From: Mesostigma viride
Taxonomy: Eukaryota > Streptophyta > Mesostigmatophyceae > Mesostigmatales > Mesostigmataceae
Assembly (NCBI GenBank): GCA_009746045.1
Contig: RPFO01000667.1
Location: 945,721-1,004,220 of the forward strand
Direction of reading: 5' to 3'
DNA: 58,500 nt
Notes under the pieces: model-generated
What the model was told of the DNA's origin: nothing
What the model saw: only the letters and a program-made list of their open reading frames with translations
Database searches by the model: none
In this document: positions 48,901-58,500 of the stretch, in pieces
Layout of the letters: each line of letters opens with the position of its first letter
Position numbering within the stretch: position 1 is the stretch's first letter
Program-made: the position numbers and the translations under genes

Positions 48901-51135
48901 TTGCATGGGATTTGCTCTGGTCTTGAGGTCTGGCTGTAATGGCCATGTCTTCCAAAAGAGTGGCTTGGTGGAATGAAGGGGTTCTCTGTTCAAACTGCAA
49001 TCTTCCCTCACGCTCTCACCCCCCTCCCCCCTTTCCACAACTGCCCTTCGTTCTCCCTCTTCTGCCCCTTGCATTAAGTAATTAAACACGTGCTCCCATT
49101 GGGGAGTCACGGAGCACCGGAGTGCTTTTAATCCCTGTGTGTGCACAACGGGAAGAAAGGGCAGAGACCCCCTTTCTCCTTCATGCCAGAGGCATGCCAC
49201 AGCAGCAATCGGACACGATAGACGATAAATTCTCTGGGTGCAATAAGAGCCGCGTGAGCATATCATGGCAAGGAACGTGGGCTCCGGGCATCTCCCCTTC
49301 TTCCCCCCCCCCCCCCCCTTTCTGCTCTTTCTAATAATATTAAAGTGAATACCAGGAATAGCTTCTCAGCAGGTGGCCGCGAATATCAGAAGTTAGACTG
49401 TCATATGTATCGCTTTGGGGGGGGGCAACTTCTGTTTGGTTTCAAACTTTTTCTATTTCGCAAACGGTCTTAAACCTCTTCAGCTTAAATTTGAGGACAG
49501 CCTTTGGACTTCCTAACTACTCCAACTTGATCAATGTATCAATCAACTGCAGGTACTTTTCTAATGCTAACACCTTCTTCAAACTCCTCCAGGTTGGCTT
49601 TGGGAACGGCGTGAGCCTTGAACTTTCTTGCTTTACCAACTTATTATCCTCTACTCACCCTTATCATTATAGTTATGTTTTAGTCCCAACTTGATATTAT
49701 ATTTAGTCGATATTTAGTCGATGCTTGAGCTTCCCACGTTTTCAGCTTATCACTCTATGCATACTTCTAAGTGTACTTATGATGAGACTTATCAATGAGA
49801 CTTATATTTAGTCAATGCGTGATCTTCCGCTGTCTTGAACTCCCGCCGTTTTCAAACTCATCCAGGTCGGTTTTGAGAACGGGCTGTGGACGCACACGCT
49901 CCTGCGCGGCTACGATGGCTGGACGTGGGCGGTCGTGCTCAACCTGGCGTTCACCGGGCTCATCGTCTCGTGGGTGATGAAGTTTGCGGACAACATCATC
50001 AAGGTGTACGCGACGTCCATGGCCATGCTGCTCACGCTGCTCATCTCGGCGGTCTTCTTCGACCTCAGCCCGAGCCTGCAGGTGTGTGGAGGCATTCGAG
50101 CACTGGACCACGAGAGAACATGTCATAAGAGAATGAATTGATGGATGGTGGTTAAAGAGAGCCTATGTCAATAGAGATTGAATTTGTGGATGGTGGTTTA
50201 AAAGAGGACATTTCAATTGAGAATGAGTCGATGGATGTGCGCCGCCCATCCCAGCAGAGTTGCTCGAGCTCAGCGCGAGCCTGCGGGTGGGGATTTATCG
50301 GAGAAGTTTGTGATTAGCTGGTTGATGGACGGCAAATGGATGAATGCTCACGGCTCTCACTGGGCAATTGTCGTCGACCTCAGCCCGAGCCTGCAGGTGG
50401 GGGGCTACTATGTTACATTATTGATCGCGTAATTATTGTTTGATTGTGATTATTGTAACATTATTTATCGTGGGTGAACGAATAATGAGCTAAACAGTGG
50501 CGGTCTAATAACCCTCTGACTACTCCCACGGGAGATTGATAATCAATTTATTCAATCGGTCAAGGAATGTTGTAGGGAAGGCTCGGATCGTGTTGGCCGT
50601 GTCGATGGAGGCGACATCCTCAAAGGCAGCATGTGGCAGGGATGTGACATGTGTCGCCGTATAGCAGCCGTGCATGGGCATGTGTTGGCCCCGTCTCTTT
50701 TCTTGCTGTGCTGTGGTATGGGCCCCAGGTCACCTCTGATCATTGCATCACCTCTGGTCACTGCATCAACCCTGGTCACTGTATCACCTCTGGTCACTGT
50801 ATCACCTCTGGTCATTGCATCAACCCTGGTCACGGCATCAACCCTGGTCACTGTATCAACCCTGGTCACTGTATCACCAATGGTCACGGCATCAACCCTG
50901 GTCACGGCATCAACCCTGGTCACTGTATCAACCCTGGTCACTGTATCACCAATGGTCACGGCATCAACCCTGGTCACGGCATCAACCCTGGGTCAGCCTT
51001 GAGCTGCCCCTTGAGCCTATGGGTGCTACCTGTTGCATGCTGTCTGCTCCCTTGTAACCTTCATCGTCACGGCAATTGCTCTTTGCGCACACACACAAAC
51101 ACACACATACACAAACACAAACACACACACACACG

Positions 51136-51173
<38 letters not shown>

Positions 51174-51862
51174 TGGCTTTCTCCTCCCCCTTCTCTTCCT
51201 TTCCAGCAATGGTCCTTGTGTGGCCTTTTTGTTGATAGTAATGATGATGATTTTCAATGACCCCTCTGCTTATGATTTTCATGCACGCTGGGGCCACCCT
51301 CGCAGTGTGTTGCTGTACATGGACTGACTGCTTCGTTGATTGGTCCTGTTGGTTTTGCTAATCTTGGCCGAGCAGCCATTCAAGGGCACCCTCGCAGTCT
51401 CAGTTGTCTTTGGTAGCTAATGAATCTAATTCTTTTCTGCGAAGGTCCTTTCTTCTTCTTTCTCTTTTTTTTTTGTGTGTGTGTGGGTGGGTGGGTGGGT
51501 GGGTGGGTGGGTGGGTGGGTGTGGCCGAGCAGCTCTTCCTGGGCATCCTCATCGCCTTCTTCTCGCTCCAGCTCTACTTCATGCCCGTGAAGGACTTGCT
51601 GGCGGACGAGCTGTCCCTAAAGGACCTAGGGCTCCCCCCCTCGTCCTCCAAGGGCATCGATAGCGCCGAGGAGGTGCCGCTGGCGCGTGGGTCAGGGTCC
51701 CTGCTCCTGCGGCGCGACTCCTCCGACGACGCACGCGCGGTTGGCGGCATCTCCCCCTTGGAGCACCGCGCGGTGGTCATTAACCATGACGGCACGCATA
51801 TTGGCGCGAGTAACACGGCGATGGGCCGCAAGCAGATGTCGGTCCCAAGCATCGGCAAATAG
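45918..51862 (+). CDS. Nucleotide-sugar transporter (CMP-sialic acid/UDP-galactose transporter-like), three exons
   Basis: Golgi/ER multi-pass antiporter of the SLC35A type, exchanging a nucleotide sugar for a nucleoside monophosphate. Exons 45918-46604, 49866-50081 and 51533-51862, all phase 0 with GT-AG junctions, give 410 residues including the family-typical ten or so membrane spans. Diagnostic stretches: YNFATVPFLAECIKFCMSVL, IYLVHNNIQFLTLRYVDPST, YQILGNLKIVTTGILFR, GVYTEYLMKKNEDSLYWQNM, LAFTGLIVSWVMKFADNIIK, VYATSMAMLLTLLISAVFF and LFLGILIAFFSLQLYF. The start is ATG 45918 (MRARQLASLSPG), before the first membrane span. The C-terminal tail after about residue 320 is long, hydrophilic and Ser-rich. 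Plant CST-like proteins are the closest in pattern; the sugar cannot be told from sequence alone. Introns hold a 1.75-kb minisatellite, a family B end, other repeats and a G-quadruplex-like tract against the last acceptor. TGTAA at 52047-52051 may be the poly(A) signal. Confidence 0.92.
46618..48369 (+). repeat. 25-bp minisatellite, about 70 copies, in transporter intron 1
   Basis: Unit of 25 bp: 'ctaggtgctcttgggggaga' followed by 'aggcg', 'aggca' or a variant reading ggtagg. It starts about 13 bp after the GTGAGG donor at 46605. Variation is concentrated at the two bases before 'taggtgctc'. Each unit carries a G5 tract and an AG/GT dinucleotide pair. Confidence 0.98.
48450..48486 (+). repeat. 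(GT)n microsatellite
   Basis: About 17 GT units in transporter intron 1, flanked by 'gtgtcttgtg' and 'tcatcacccc'. Confidence 0.9.
49076..49290 (-). mobile_element. Family B 3'-end fragment in transporter intron 1
   Basis: Reverse-oriented copy of the last 215 bp of family B, with tail (taattaa), hairpin region (ctcccattggggagtcacgg) and 'cttcatgccagaggcatgcc'. It is followed by a C run at about 49303-49318. Confidence 0.8.
49570..49615 (+). repeat. Degraded copy of the acceptor region of transporter exon 2
   Basis: The sequence 'caaactcctccaggttggct', continuing 'ttgggaacgg', repeats the real exon 2 acceptor at 49853-49885 ('caaactcatccaggtcggtt', 'ttgagaacgg'). It would encode VGFGNGV but then meets a different sequence. 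It lies about 290 bp upstream of the true acceptor. Confidence 0.7.
50260..50405 (+). repeat. Two copies of the donor end of transporter exon 2
   Basis: The exon 2 end 'gacctcagcccgagcctgca' followed by g/gtgtgtgg recurs at 50375-50402 as the identical 20-mer followed by g/gtgggg. A weaker copy at 50267-50292 ('gagctcagcgcgagcctgcg' then ggtgggg) precedes it. Each retains a GT at the junction. Confidence 0.8.
50735..50997 (+). repeat. 18-bp minisatellite, about 14 copies, in transporter intron 2
   Basis: Units such as atcaaccctggtcacggc and atcacctctggtcactgt alternate. The period of 18 keeps all frames open, which is not evidence for coding. Confidence 0.95.
51087..51172 (+). repeat. (CA)n-rich microsatellite
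   Basis: About 85 bp of CA repeats with GC and CAA interruptions in transporter intron 2. Confidence 0.9.
51284..51400 (+). repeat. Degraded copies of the acceptor region of transporter exon 3
   Basis: 51368-51392 ('ttggccgagcagccattcaa', then 'gggcaccctcgc') resembles the true acceptor at 51522-51556 ('gtggccgagcagctcttcct', then 'gggcatcctcatcgcc'). A further trace is at 51289-51306 ('ggggccaccctcgcagt'). Confidence 0.6.
51485..51520 (+). other. (GGGT)9 G-quadruplex-forming tract abutting a 3' splice site
   Basis: Nine perfect GGGT units end 12 bases before the acceptor AG of transporter exon 3 (51531-51532). They occupy the position where a polypyrimidine tract is expected. The T-rich stretch (ttcttctttctctttttttt) lies further upstream, at 51451-51474. 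In RNA the tract would be on the sense strand. Confidence 0.9.
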
Positions 51863-52880
51863 GGCTGATCAAGTGGGACGATTAGTCTAGGCCTGTGCAC
51901 GGCGAGCACCGCGCAAAGGGCCGCAAGTGCCATCTCAGTGCCCAACATGTAGGCATTTCACTAAGCATCTCATCGATCGGCACGTAGTAAGCATCGCCAA
52001 GCTTTCCCCAGACGGCGGCCATGTTAAAAGCGGGCGTCTTACTTCTTGTAAACTAGGCAAATAGGGCGAGGTGTTTGGTTGCCATGACCAAGTTTTGGAT
52101 GTGAGCACAACGACACTGGGGCGCAAGCGGACGTTGCTTCCCATCATGGCTGCTCAAGCTCCCGGCCATTTGAGGGATCGTGGACTATAATCCAATAGTA
52201 TGTAACTATAGGAATAGCTGTCTCACCTCATACTAGAGACAATAGTTGCCCAGGAGGTTGTCATCGCGAACATGTTACACTTGTTGTCTCACTTAACAAT
52301 CGACTAAGCATGTGCACAGTGGCAGCGAGGCATATTAAGTAATAATCCATTTACACGTAGACTGCGTCACCTGGCCAGACACATTCATTCATTCACGCGC
52401 CTTGAGGCATATTGGAAACATGATATCGGAAAGAAAGCATTGGCACTGGACATTGCTGGCCGCGGTAGCACCTGCGGACGTCCCTGCGCCGCCCACGCCG
52501 CCCGCCGCTGAGCAGGACTACACGTACCCAGCCCTGACGGAACCCCTGGCCGACCCCAACGAGCTACCGCAGTTCACCGAGCTCGAGCTGAGCACCGCCA
52601 CCAAGCAACTCCGCTTCTACGCCGCCGTTGGACCTGACCAGCTCCCCGCCCCGGCGACTAAGCTGACGGCGCTCACGGGCTTCCTGCTAGTTGACGTCTG
52701 CAACCGGATCCTGCTTGCCGACGCGCCGATTCCTGATCGAGTGGCAGCACAGCTACCGTATTATGCTGTACAAAAAAAAAGGTTCCCCTGACGACCCCGC
52801 CAACTACTGAGGGCCCAGGTCATAGAGGACTACGAGGCCCCCCCCCATGGGGAAGCGCCCGTGTGTGCAAACATATATAT

Positions 52881-52945
52881 AGCGTTTTCCGCGGCCCGGC
52901 ACTGAACGCAAATGGTTTTCACCTTTGCGGCGTGCCTGATCAGAA
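52881..52945 (+). mobile_element. Mini-retroposon N, third copy
   Basis: Contains 'gcggcccggcactgaacgca' then the hairpin CGCAAA-T-GGT-TTTC-ACC-TTTGCG and ends near 'gcctgatcagaatcagaat'. No clean target duplication could be seen for this copy. Confidence 0.65.
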
Positions 52946-53067
52946 TCAGAATATGGGAAGCACGCCAGACAGCCGGTCCCCTAGGGTAGAGTTGTTTTTT
53001 ATAGATGTTTGATAGTTGTTTGTAGATAGCTGTTGTAGATAGATTAGACCGGTAGGACTGTTTGCAC

Positions 53068-54394
53068 CCATCCATCCATCCATCCATCCATCCATCCATC
53101 CATCCATCCATCCATCCATCCATCCATCCATCCATCCATCCATCCATCCATCCATCCATCCATCCATCCATCCATCCATCCATCCATCCATCCATCCATC
53201 CATCCATCCATCCATCCATCCATCCATCCATCCATCCATCCATCCATCCATCCATCCATCCATCCATCCATCCATCCATCCATCCATCCATCCATCCATC
53301 CATCCATCCATCCATCCATCCATCCATCCATCCATCCATCCATCCATCCATCCATCCATCCATCCATCCATCCATCCATCCATCCATCCATCCATCCATC
53401 CATCCATCCATCCATCCATCCATCCATCCATCCATCCATCCATCCATCCATCCATCCATCCATCCATCCATCCATCCATCCATCCATCCATCCATCCATC
53501 CATCCATCCATCCATCCATCCATCCATCCATCCATCCATCCATCCATCCATCCATCCATCCATCCATCCATCCATCCATCCATCCATCCATCCATCCATC
53601 CATCCATCCATCCATCCATCCATCCATCCATCCATCCATCCATCCATCCATCCATCCATCCATCCATCCATCCATCCATCCATCCATCCATCCATCCATC
53701 CATCCATCCATCCATCCATCCATCCATCCATCCATCCATCCATCCATCCATCCATCCATCCATCCATCCATCCATCCATCCATCCATCCATCCATCCATC
53801 CATCCATCCATCCATCCATCCATCCATCCATCCATCCATCCATCCATCCATCCATCCATCCATCCATCCATCCATCCATCCATCCATCCATCCATCCATC
53901 CATCCATCCATCCATCCATCCATCCATCCATCCATCCATCCATCCATCCATCCATCCATCCATCCATCCATCCATCCATCCATCCATCCATCCATCCATC
54001 CATCCATCCATCCATCCATCCATCCATCCATCCATCCATCCATCCATCCATCCATCCATCCATCCATCCATCCATCCATCCATCCATCCATCCATCCATC
54101 CATCCATCCATCCATCCATCCATCCATCCATCCATCCATCCATCCATCCATCCATCCATCCATCCATCCATCCATCCATCCATCCATCCATCCATCCATC
54201 CATCCATCCATCCATCCATCCATCCATCCATCCATCCATCCATCCATCCATCCATCCATCCATCCATCCATCCATCCATCCATCCATCCATCCATCCATC
54301 CATCCATCCATCCATCCATCCATCCATCCATCCATCCATCCATCCATCCATCCATCCATCCATCCATCCATCCATCCATCCATCCATCCATCCA
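53068..54394 (+). repeat. (CCAT)n satellite, about 1327 bp, roughly 331 perfect units
   Basis: An uninterrupted tetranucleotide array with no substitution noticed. Frames in both directions (HPSI, WMDG repeats) are open only because no stop occurs in the 12-bp super-period. Confidence 0.99.
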
Positions 54395-54871
54395 CTAATG
54401 CTCCGTGACTCCCCAACGGGAGCACGAGTCTAATTAATTAGTTAATTAATTAACTGACCGAGGAGTCTGCATCCAGAGCGCCGCACTCAACTTGTTCATC
54501 AGCGCATGATCCTCAACCGCCTTCGTTCTGCTCTCGACCGTCACCTAGGGGAAAGTCAAATGGGCTTTCGTCCTGGGCGCCATGTACCGTCATGGCCATC
54601 TTCGTCGCACGTCGCCTCTTCGAGGAAATCGCTCTCCCGCAACGGCCTGGTGAGTTTCCGGCCATCCTGATCTTCATCGACTTCATCAAGGCTTTTGATT
54701 CTGTCCTCTGGGACGCTCTATGGGCTGTACTTGCTCGCACTCGCGTCCCCACTCCCCTGATTACCGTCATCCGCACGCTGTACATATGAGGGGTCGACCA
54801 CTTCGGTGCGCACTCAACATGGCTTTACCCTGCCATGCCCACTGCAGACCGGCGGTCTGGCAGGTTTGCGA

Positions 54872-56382
54872 CAGAGTTCCATTATACGGCGTATTATACG
54901 GTATTATACGGTATAATACGCGTTATACAAGGTCGAGCGGATAATTTTTATCCGTTTTATACGATTTGCGTATTTTTACGTATAATACGGCGAATAATTC
55001 GTATAAGCGCGCGTATAATGGGGTTTTCGCGCTCATCCGAGGTCCGGCAGCCAAATTTTTCGGGCGGGAACTAAGGCGGGAATGCAAGGGAACTTAGAAA
55101 CACTACGGAAACCATCCACTGGTTGACATTTGGCGACCGTGAGACACAAGGATCTTACCAGCAAGCTACACTGTAGCATGGCAAGTTGGCAACCCAAGTT
55201 GGCAACCCTCCATGCTGTTTAGGTCTCTGCCCTTGCCTCTCGGGCAGCCATGCACCGAATATTAATGTAAGTCATACAGAAAACTGACTGGTACGAGAGC
55301 ATGGCCGCTTTACATTTTCAATCTGTAGGCATGATCCTTAGGTCTTGAAAAGCTTATATCCTTGGCCAGGCAACGTTTGGATGTGCGCAGATATGTCTCG
55401 ACCTTCTGTTCGATGCGGCAACCTCGTTTCAGCAACCAGGTGGCGACCGTGCATGTGCTAACTGTTGATAGGCGGGAAATGCTCCTACATTTGAACGCGG
55501 ATAGATGTTTCACGTTATTCCTTACATGATTTATAAGCGACGACGGCCAGGAAAGGCTCGCAGCTACGTCCATCATGTGGGCATGCTGGCTCCGTCAAGA
55601 AAGGTAATATGCGGTTTTGATCTGGTACGTGCTATCTTGTTCACGTGTTCATTGTACTGTATCAAGTTGTTGGGTGGATTGTAAAATAATCGTAGACCTG
55701 TAATGGAGGTTTTCTGCTTGTCTTTTGGTTGCTTTACTGCCTCTACGCATTATTGGCTCGTGATGGTTGGGGAATACCACTACGACATGCAGATTTTGGA
55801 CCAGATTTGTCTGCTATTAGCTTATGCTTCATCGAAAGCAGTGACGTAGTGCTTGGCATTGTTTATAAATATGATAAGCTTGATAACGCGATGTTTTTTC
55901 TTGCTAAAAACATCTCGGAACAAGTGGTTTTCTGGCCAGATCTAGCCACTATTTCTTGTTTTGCTCGCCAAAGTCAGCCTTCTTCTTGTGTGCTCCTCAT
56001 GCATACAAGAAACATGGAGACGCCCAGGACCTGCTTGCATGGAAGCATAGCCATCTTACTTCTTTTGCTTTTTTCATCTTTCCATTTCATTTGGCGTTGT
56101 TTTTTAGGCTATAATGCATAGGTAATCTAGCTCCTCGTGAACCCCGGTTTACACGTCCAGTGTTCCCAAGCACTGCTGAGCAGTGGCAACCCATGTATCA
56201 TGTGTAATTTAGTGTCAGAAACATGTGGACTGCTTGAAATGATATCAAAATGCATGAAACAACCCCAAAAACGATTAAATCCAGTATTTGCGTATAATTT
56301 CCGGATAATACCGTATTATACCGTATTATCCATTATACGGACCCCGCGCGTATAACCGCGTATTGCGTATAATGGAACTCTG
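54872..56382 (+). mobile_element. hAT-superfamily DNA transposon, 1511 bp, non-autonomous
   Basis: Terminal inverted repeats CAGAGTTCCATTATACG at both ends (17 bp, perfect), flanked by an 8-bp target duplication matching at 7 of 8 bases (GTTTGCGA at 54864-54871, GTTTGCGT at 56383-56390). Subterminal regions are rich in gcgtat/atacg motifs, as in the hAT element at 5841-7159. The interior (55050-56270) has open frames up to 130 codons (55729-56121) without recognisable transposase features. It interrupts the LINE reverse transcriptase just before its LSLYLF block. Confidence 0.92.
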
Positions 56383-57036
56383 GTTTGCGTCCTGTCGCTG
56401 TACCTGTTTATTATTGTAGTGGATTATGTTTTATGCGCCAGGCACGTTCTCGTTTTGCTAGCATTGCAGGCCGTGCCCCTGGCCTAGCGATCGCGCACGA
56501 GCTTGGAGAAGGGGGGCCGACTAAAAAGCAGAATTTACTAGCTGACCTCATTTATGCCGACGACATCAAGCTCATCGAGAAGCCGGAGTCTGCCCAACTT
56601 TGGCTGGACTGCCTGGCGCTCGCGGCTCGGGCGGTTGGTCTAGCAATCAGCCCCAAAACGGAGGCCCTGGCCCTCGGCATGGCAGGGCCCCCACCCACAC
56701 TCCGCCTCTTAGACGACACCGAGGTCAACTACCCTACTTCAGGCCGCTTCTTGAAAGCTGCTCGGCAGTTGGCTTCCCGACTGCGAGGACGACCTGACGA
56801 CACGGATCGGCATGGCGTGGGTGCAACTCCATCATCCATGACCACCGCCGCTGGTGGAGCAACCCCGCCCTACCCCGGATCGTCAAGCGTGACCTCTTCA
56901 AGGTCGTCATTCTGACGATCCTGACCTACCGCGCCGAGACCTGGACACTGACGTAGGAGCTGGAGCAACGACTCGATGGCAACGTCACCAAGATGCTGCG
57001 CAAGGCCCTTAACAGGCCCCTTTGGTTTGCACATTA

Positions 57037-57605
57037 GTAATGAGGATGTGTATGAGCTGATTTTCCCTATGTTTCCCACATTATTAGGCACAGACGCCTG
57101 GGCCTAGCCGGGCTCCTGGCCCGCACAGATCAGGTAGACACATCAGATAGACTAGCTGGCACCAAACCCGCCCAGCCCAGGTGGGCGATATGTCCTCACC
57201 TGGCGTGCCCCAGGCCGCGCGCGGCCCAGGGCCGCCACCCGTGGACTTTTCGTGACAGACTCGGCATGGACATGTGCTACACTAGACGCGACGGGCTCAC
57301 GCCCGGGCAGCCTCCTGGTTTGATCTGTAATATGATCGAGGCAGATGGTACGCAAGGATAGATGGCAAGTAGTAATGAAGGAGACCACCCCCAAGTCTGT
57401 GGGGGCTCATCCGCGTGTGACCGCATATGGCATTCATAGCGATTCGGGCCGCGGTGCCCACACCCCTGTAACTAGGACCTAGATACCTTACACCATCCAT
57501 TCCATCCCGGCCATGTTCCCCTCCCACTGAGGACTTATTCTGAGGACTTATTCTGAGGACTTATGCTCACGTGACGCAGTCACGTGTCTATTAAATTAAT
57601 TAATT
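57037..57605 (+). mobile_element. LINE ORF2 C-terminal end and 3' region, first copy
   Basis: 57080-57360 reads RRLGLAGLLARTD and HPWTFRDRLGMDMCYTRRDG, the far C-terminus of ORF2 with frameshifts. It is followed by a 3' region ending at the hairpin CACGTGAC-GCA-GTCACGTG (57569-57586) and a short A/T tail. This copy provides the empty sites for the SINE X and A5 insertions (57490-57545, reverse complement). Confidence 0.7.
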
Positions 57606-58010
57606 CCCACATTATTAGGCACAGGCCCTGGGCCGGGCCTGGCCGGGCACCTGGCCTGCACAGATCAGGTATAGACACATCAGATAGACTAGCTGGCACC
57701 AAGCCCGCCCAGCCTGGGCGATATGTCCTCACCTGGCGTGCCCCAGGCCGCGCGCGGCAGGGCCGCCACCCGTGGACTTTTCGTGATAGACTCGGCATGG
57801 ACATGTGCTACACTAGACGTGATGGGCTCACACCCGGGCAGCCTCTTGGTTTGTCTGTATTATGGAGGCAGATGGTACGCAAGGATAGATGCCAACTGGT
57901 GATGAAGGAGACCACCCCCAGGCAAGTCTGTGGGGGCTCCGCGTGTGACCGCGTATGGCATTCATAGCGATGCGGGCCGCGGTGCCCACACCCCTGTAAC
58001 TAGAACCTAC
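57606..58010 (+). mobile_element. LINE ORF2 C-terminal end and 3' region, second tandem copy
   Basis: Direct repeat of 57074-57480 starting with 'cccacattattaggcacagg' and running to 'gtaactagaacctac'. The frame HPWTFRDRLGMDMCYTRRDG is preserved over about 120 codons (57584-57967). It begins immediately after the tail of the first copy, as in a 5'-truncated insertion. Confidence 0.75.
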
Positions 58011-58500
58011 TAGTGACTCACTACATTTCGCCACCGCGGAAACCCAATTTATGCGAGAATGTGGTTCCGTCAATACGGCGGGGGTTACAAATTCAATTTC
58101 GAAGTTCGGCACCGTCGGATACCAGTAAAGCAACACTTGTTATCTAGAATCGCGCCATTTGGCATCAATTGGCCAGTTCTGAAAATTTGATGAAATCTCT
58201 AGTCCTTGGTCGAAGATTTCCCTCCGATTCCGATGACGAAATTTGAGTACGAATTTCTTAGTACAGTCCACCGTTTTGTTCAGTTCAGTATATTCCCACG
58301 CCGCTTGCTGACCTGACGGAGGCCGAATTCGTACTGAACACTAGCGCAAGTGCGCTCGATACTAAAAATTGCTACTTCCGAGATGTCTGACGGAATTTCT
58401 GCTAGGTCCATGCTTTGGTACTGGACGGATGCTGATATTCACTGTGGCTCTGTCCGAACGAGGAAAATTGTCAGAAATCTACTCTCGATACGAACGTAAC
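58011..58500. other. Unassigned, no gene seen
   Basis: No reading frame with recognisable features and no repeat shared with the rest of the window were noticed. Confidence 0.4.

Larger units (their letters stand above)
52813..54457 (+). mobile_element. Non-autonomous retroelement E with expanded CCAT tract
   Basis: Interrupts the LINE ORF2 between the codons PANY and the following GVCIQS block. Order: 'caggtcatagaggactacga', a mini-retroposon N copy (52881-52945), 'agaccggtaggactgtttgc', about 331 CCAT units, then the family B type end (ctccgtgactccccaacggg), hairpin and AATT tail (54431-54453). The target duplication is unclear (about AACT). The short allele of the same element is at 22515-22830. 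Confidence 0.75.
52402..57036 (+). pseudogene. LINE ORF2 (reverse transcriptase) remnant split by two insertions
   Basis: Three collinear pieces. 52440-52812 reads the region before the polymerase core (FTELELSTATKQLRFYAAVG, then KKKGSPDDPANY after a frameshift at an A run near 52775). 54458-54871 continues GVCIQSAALNLF, LGESQMGFRPGRH and FIDFIKAFDSVLWDAL. 56383-57036 gives LSLYLFIIVVDYVLCAR, LIYADDIKLIEKPESAQLWL (catalytic YADD), then TYRAETWTLT and LEQRLDGNVTKMLRKALN. The order matches the palm of non-LTR reverse transcriptases. The gaps are a CCAT-containing retroelement (about 52813-54457) and a hAT element (54872-56382). Frameshifts and stops within pieces show it was already decaying. 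No endonuclease domain is visible upstream in 51863-52400. Confidence 0.85.

Noticed and set aside
53044-54425. Open frames of 450-530 codons across the CCAT array (HPSI and WMDG repeats)
   Set aside because: A 4-bp repeat without stops in its 12-bp super-period keeps several frames open on both strands; there is no start context, no splice logic and no non-repetitive protein content.

Overview
The window is nuclear DNA of a photosynthetic eukaryote, most likely a green alga. Four intron-containing genes are visible. One encodes a plastid-type ribosomal protein S10 with a separate exon that reads as a chloroplast transit peptide. One encodes a protein with plant-type Agenet and Tify/TPL-binding-like domains. 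Splice junctions are GT-AG with many GTGAGT donors, exons are GC-rich, and the chlorophyte poly(A) motif TGTAA lies downstream of three of the genes. The species cannot be named from the sequence.

Layout. 1-16.8 kb is a transposon graveyard, almost entirely nested non-LTR retroelements plus one hAT DNA transposon. Most are copies of a family (called A here) that encodes only an L1-ORF1-like RNA-binding protein and no reverse transcriptase; two copies (ORFs 12744-14090 + and 15145-16491 -) are intact. A second family (B) sits at 240-2674. 16.8-18.2 kb holds no clear gene. 18.27-20.54 kb is plastid S10 (minus). 20.5-24.7 kb is repeats, a dead LINE ORF2 and a 280-bp GA tract. 24.74-34.04 kb is an ethanolamine kinase gene (minus, ten exons found), with transposon fragments in its last intron. 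36.38-43.49 kb is a two-Agenet, TPL-binding-like, coiled-coil gene (plus). 45.92-51.86 kb is a nucleotide-sugar transporter (plus, three exons). 52.4-58.0 kb is a LINE ORF2 remnant broken by a CCAT-expanded retroelement and by a second hAT element, followed by a duplicated LINE 3' end.

How the parts fit together. The four genes look like unrelated housekeeping or regulatory genes; no operon-like or pathway clustering is visible. The mobile elements do form a system. The ORF1-only elements, small SINE-like elements and LINE remnants end in variable A/T-rich microsatellite tails. The A and B families carry a short CAAC-loop stem-loop just before the tail whose stem pairs covary between copies. 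Target-site duplications (TSDs) allow the insertion order to be read, and several pre-insertion sites are present elsewhere in the window. The introns contain long minisatellites and, unusually, degraded partial copies of neighbouring exon-intron junctions in both the kinase and the transporter gene.
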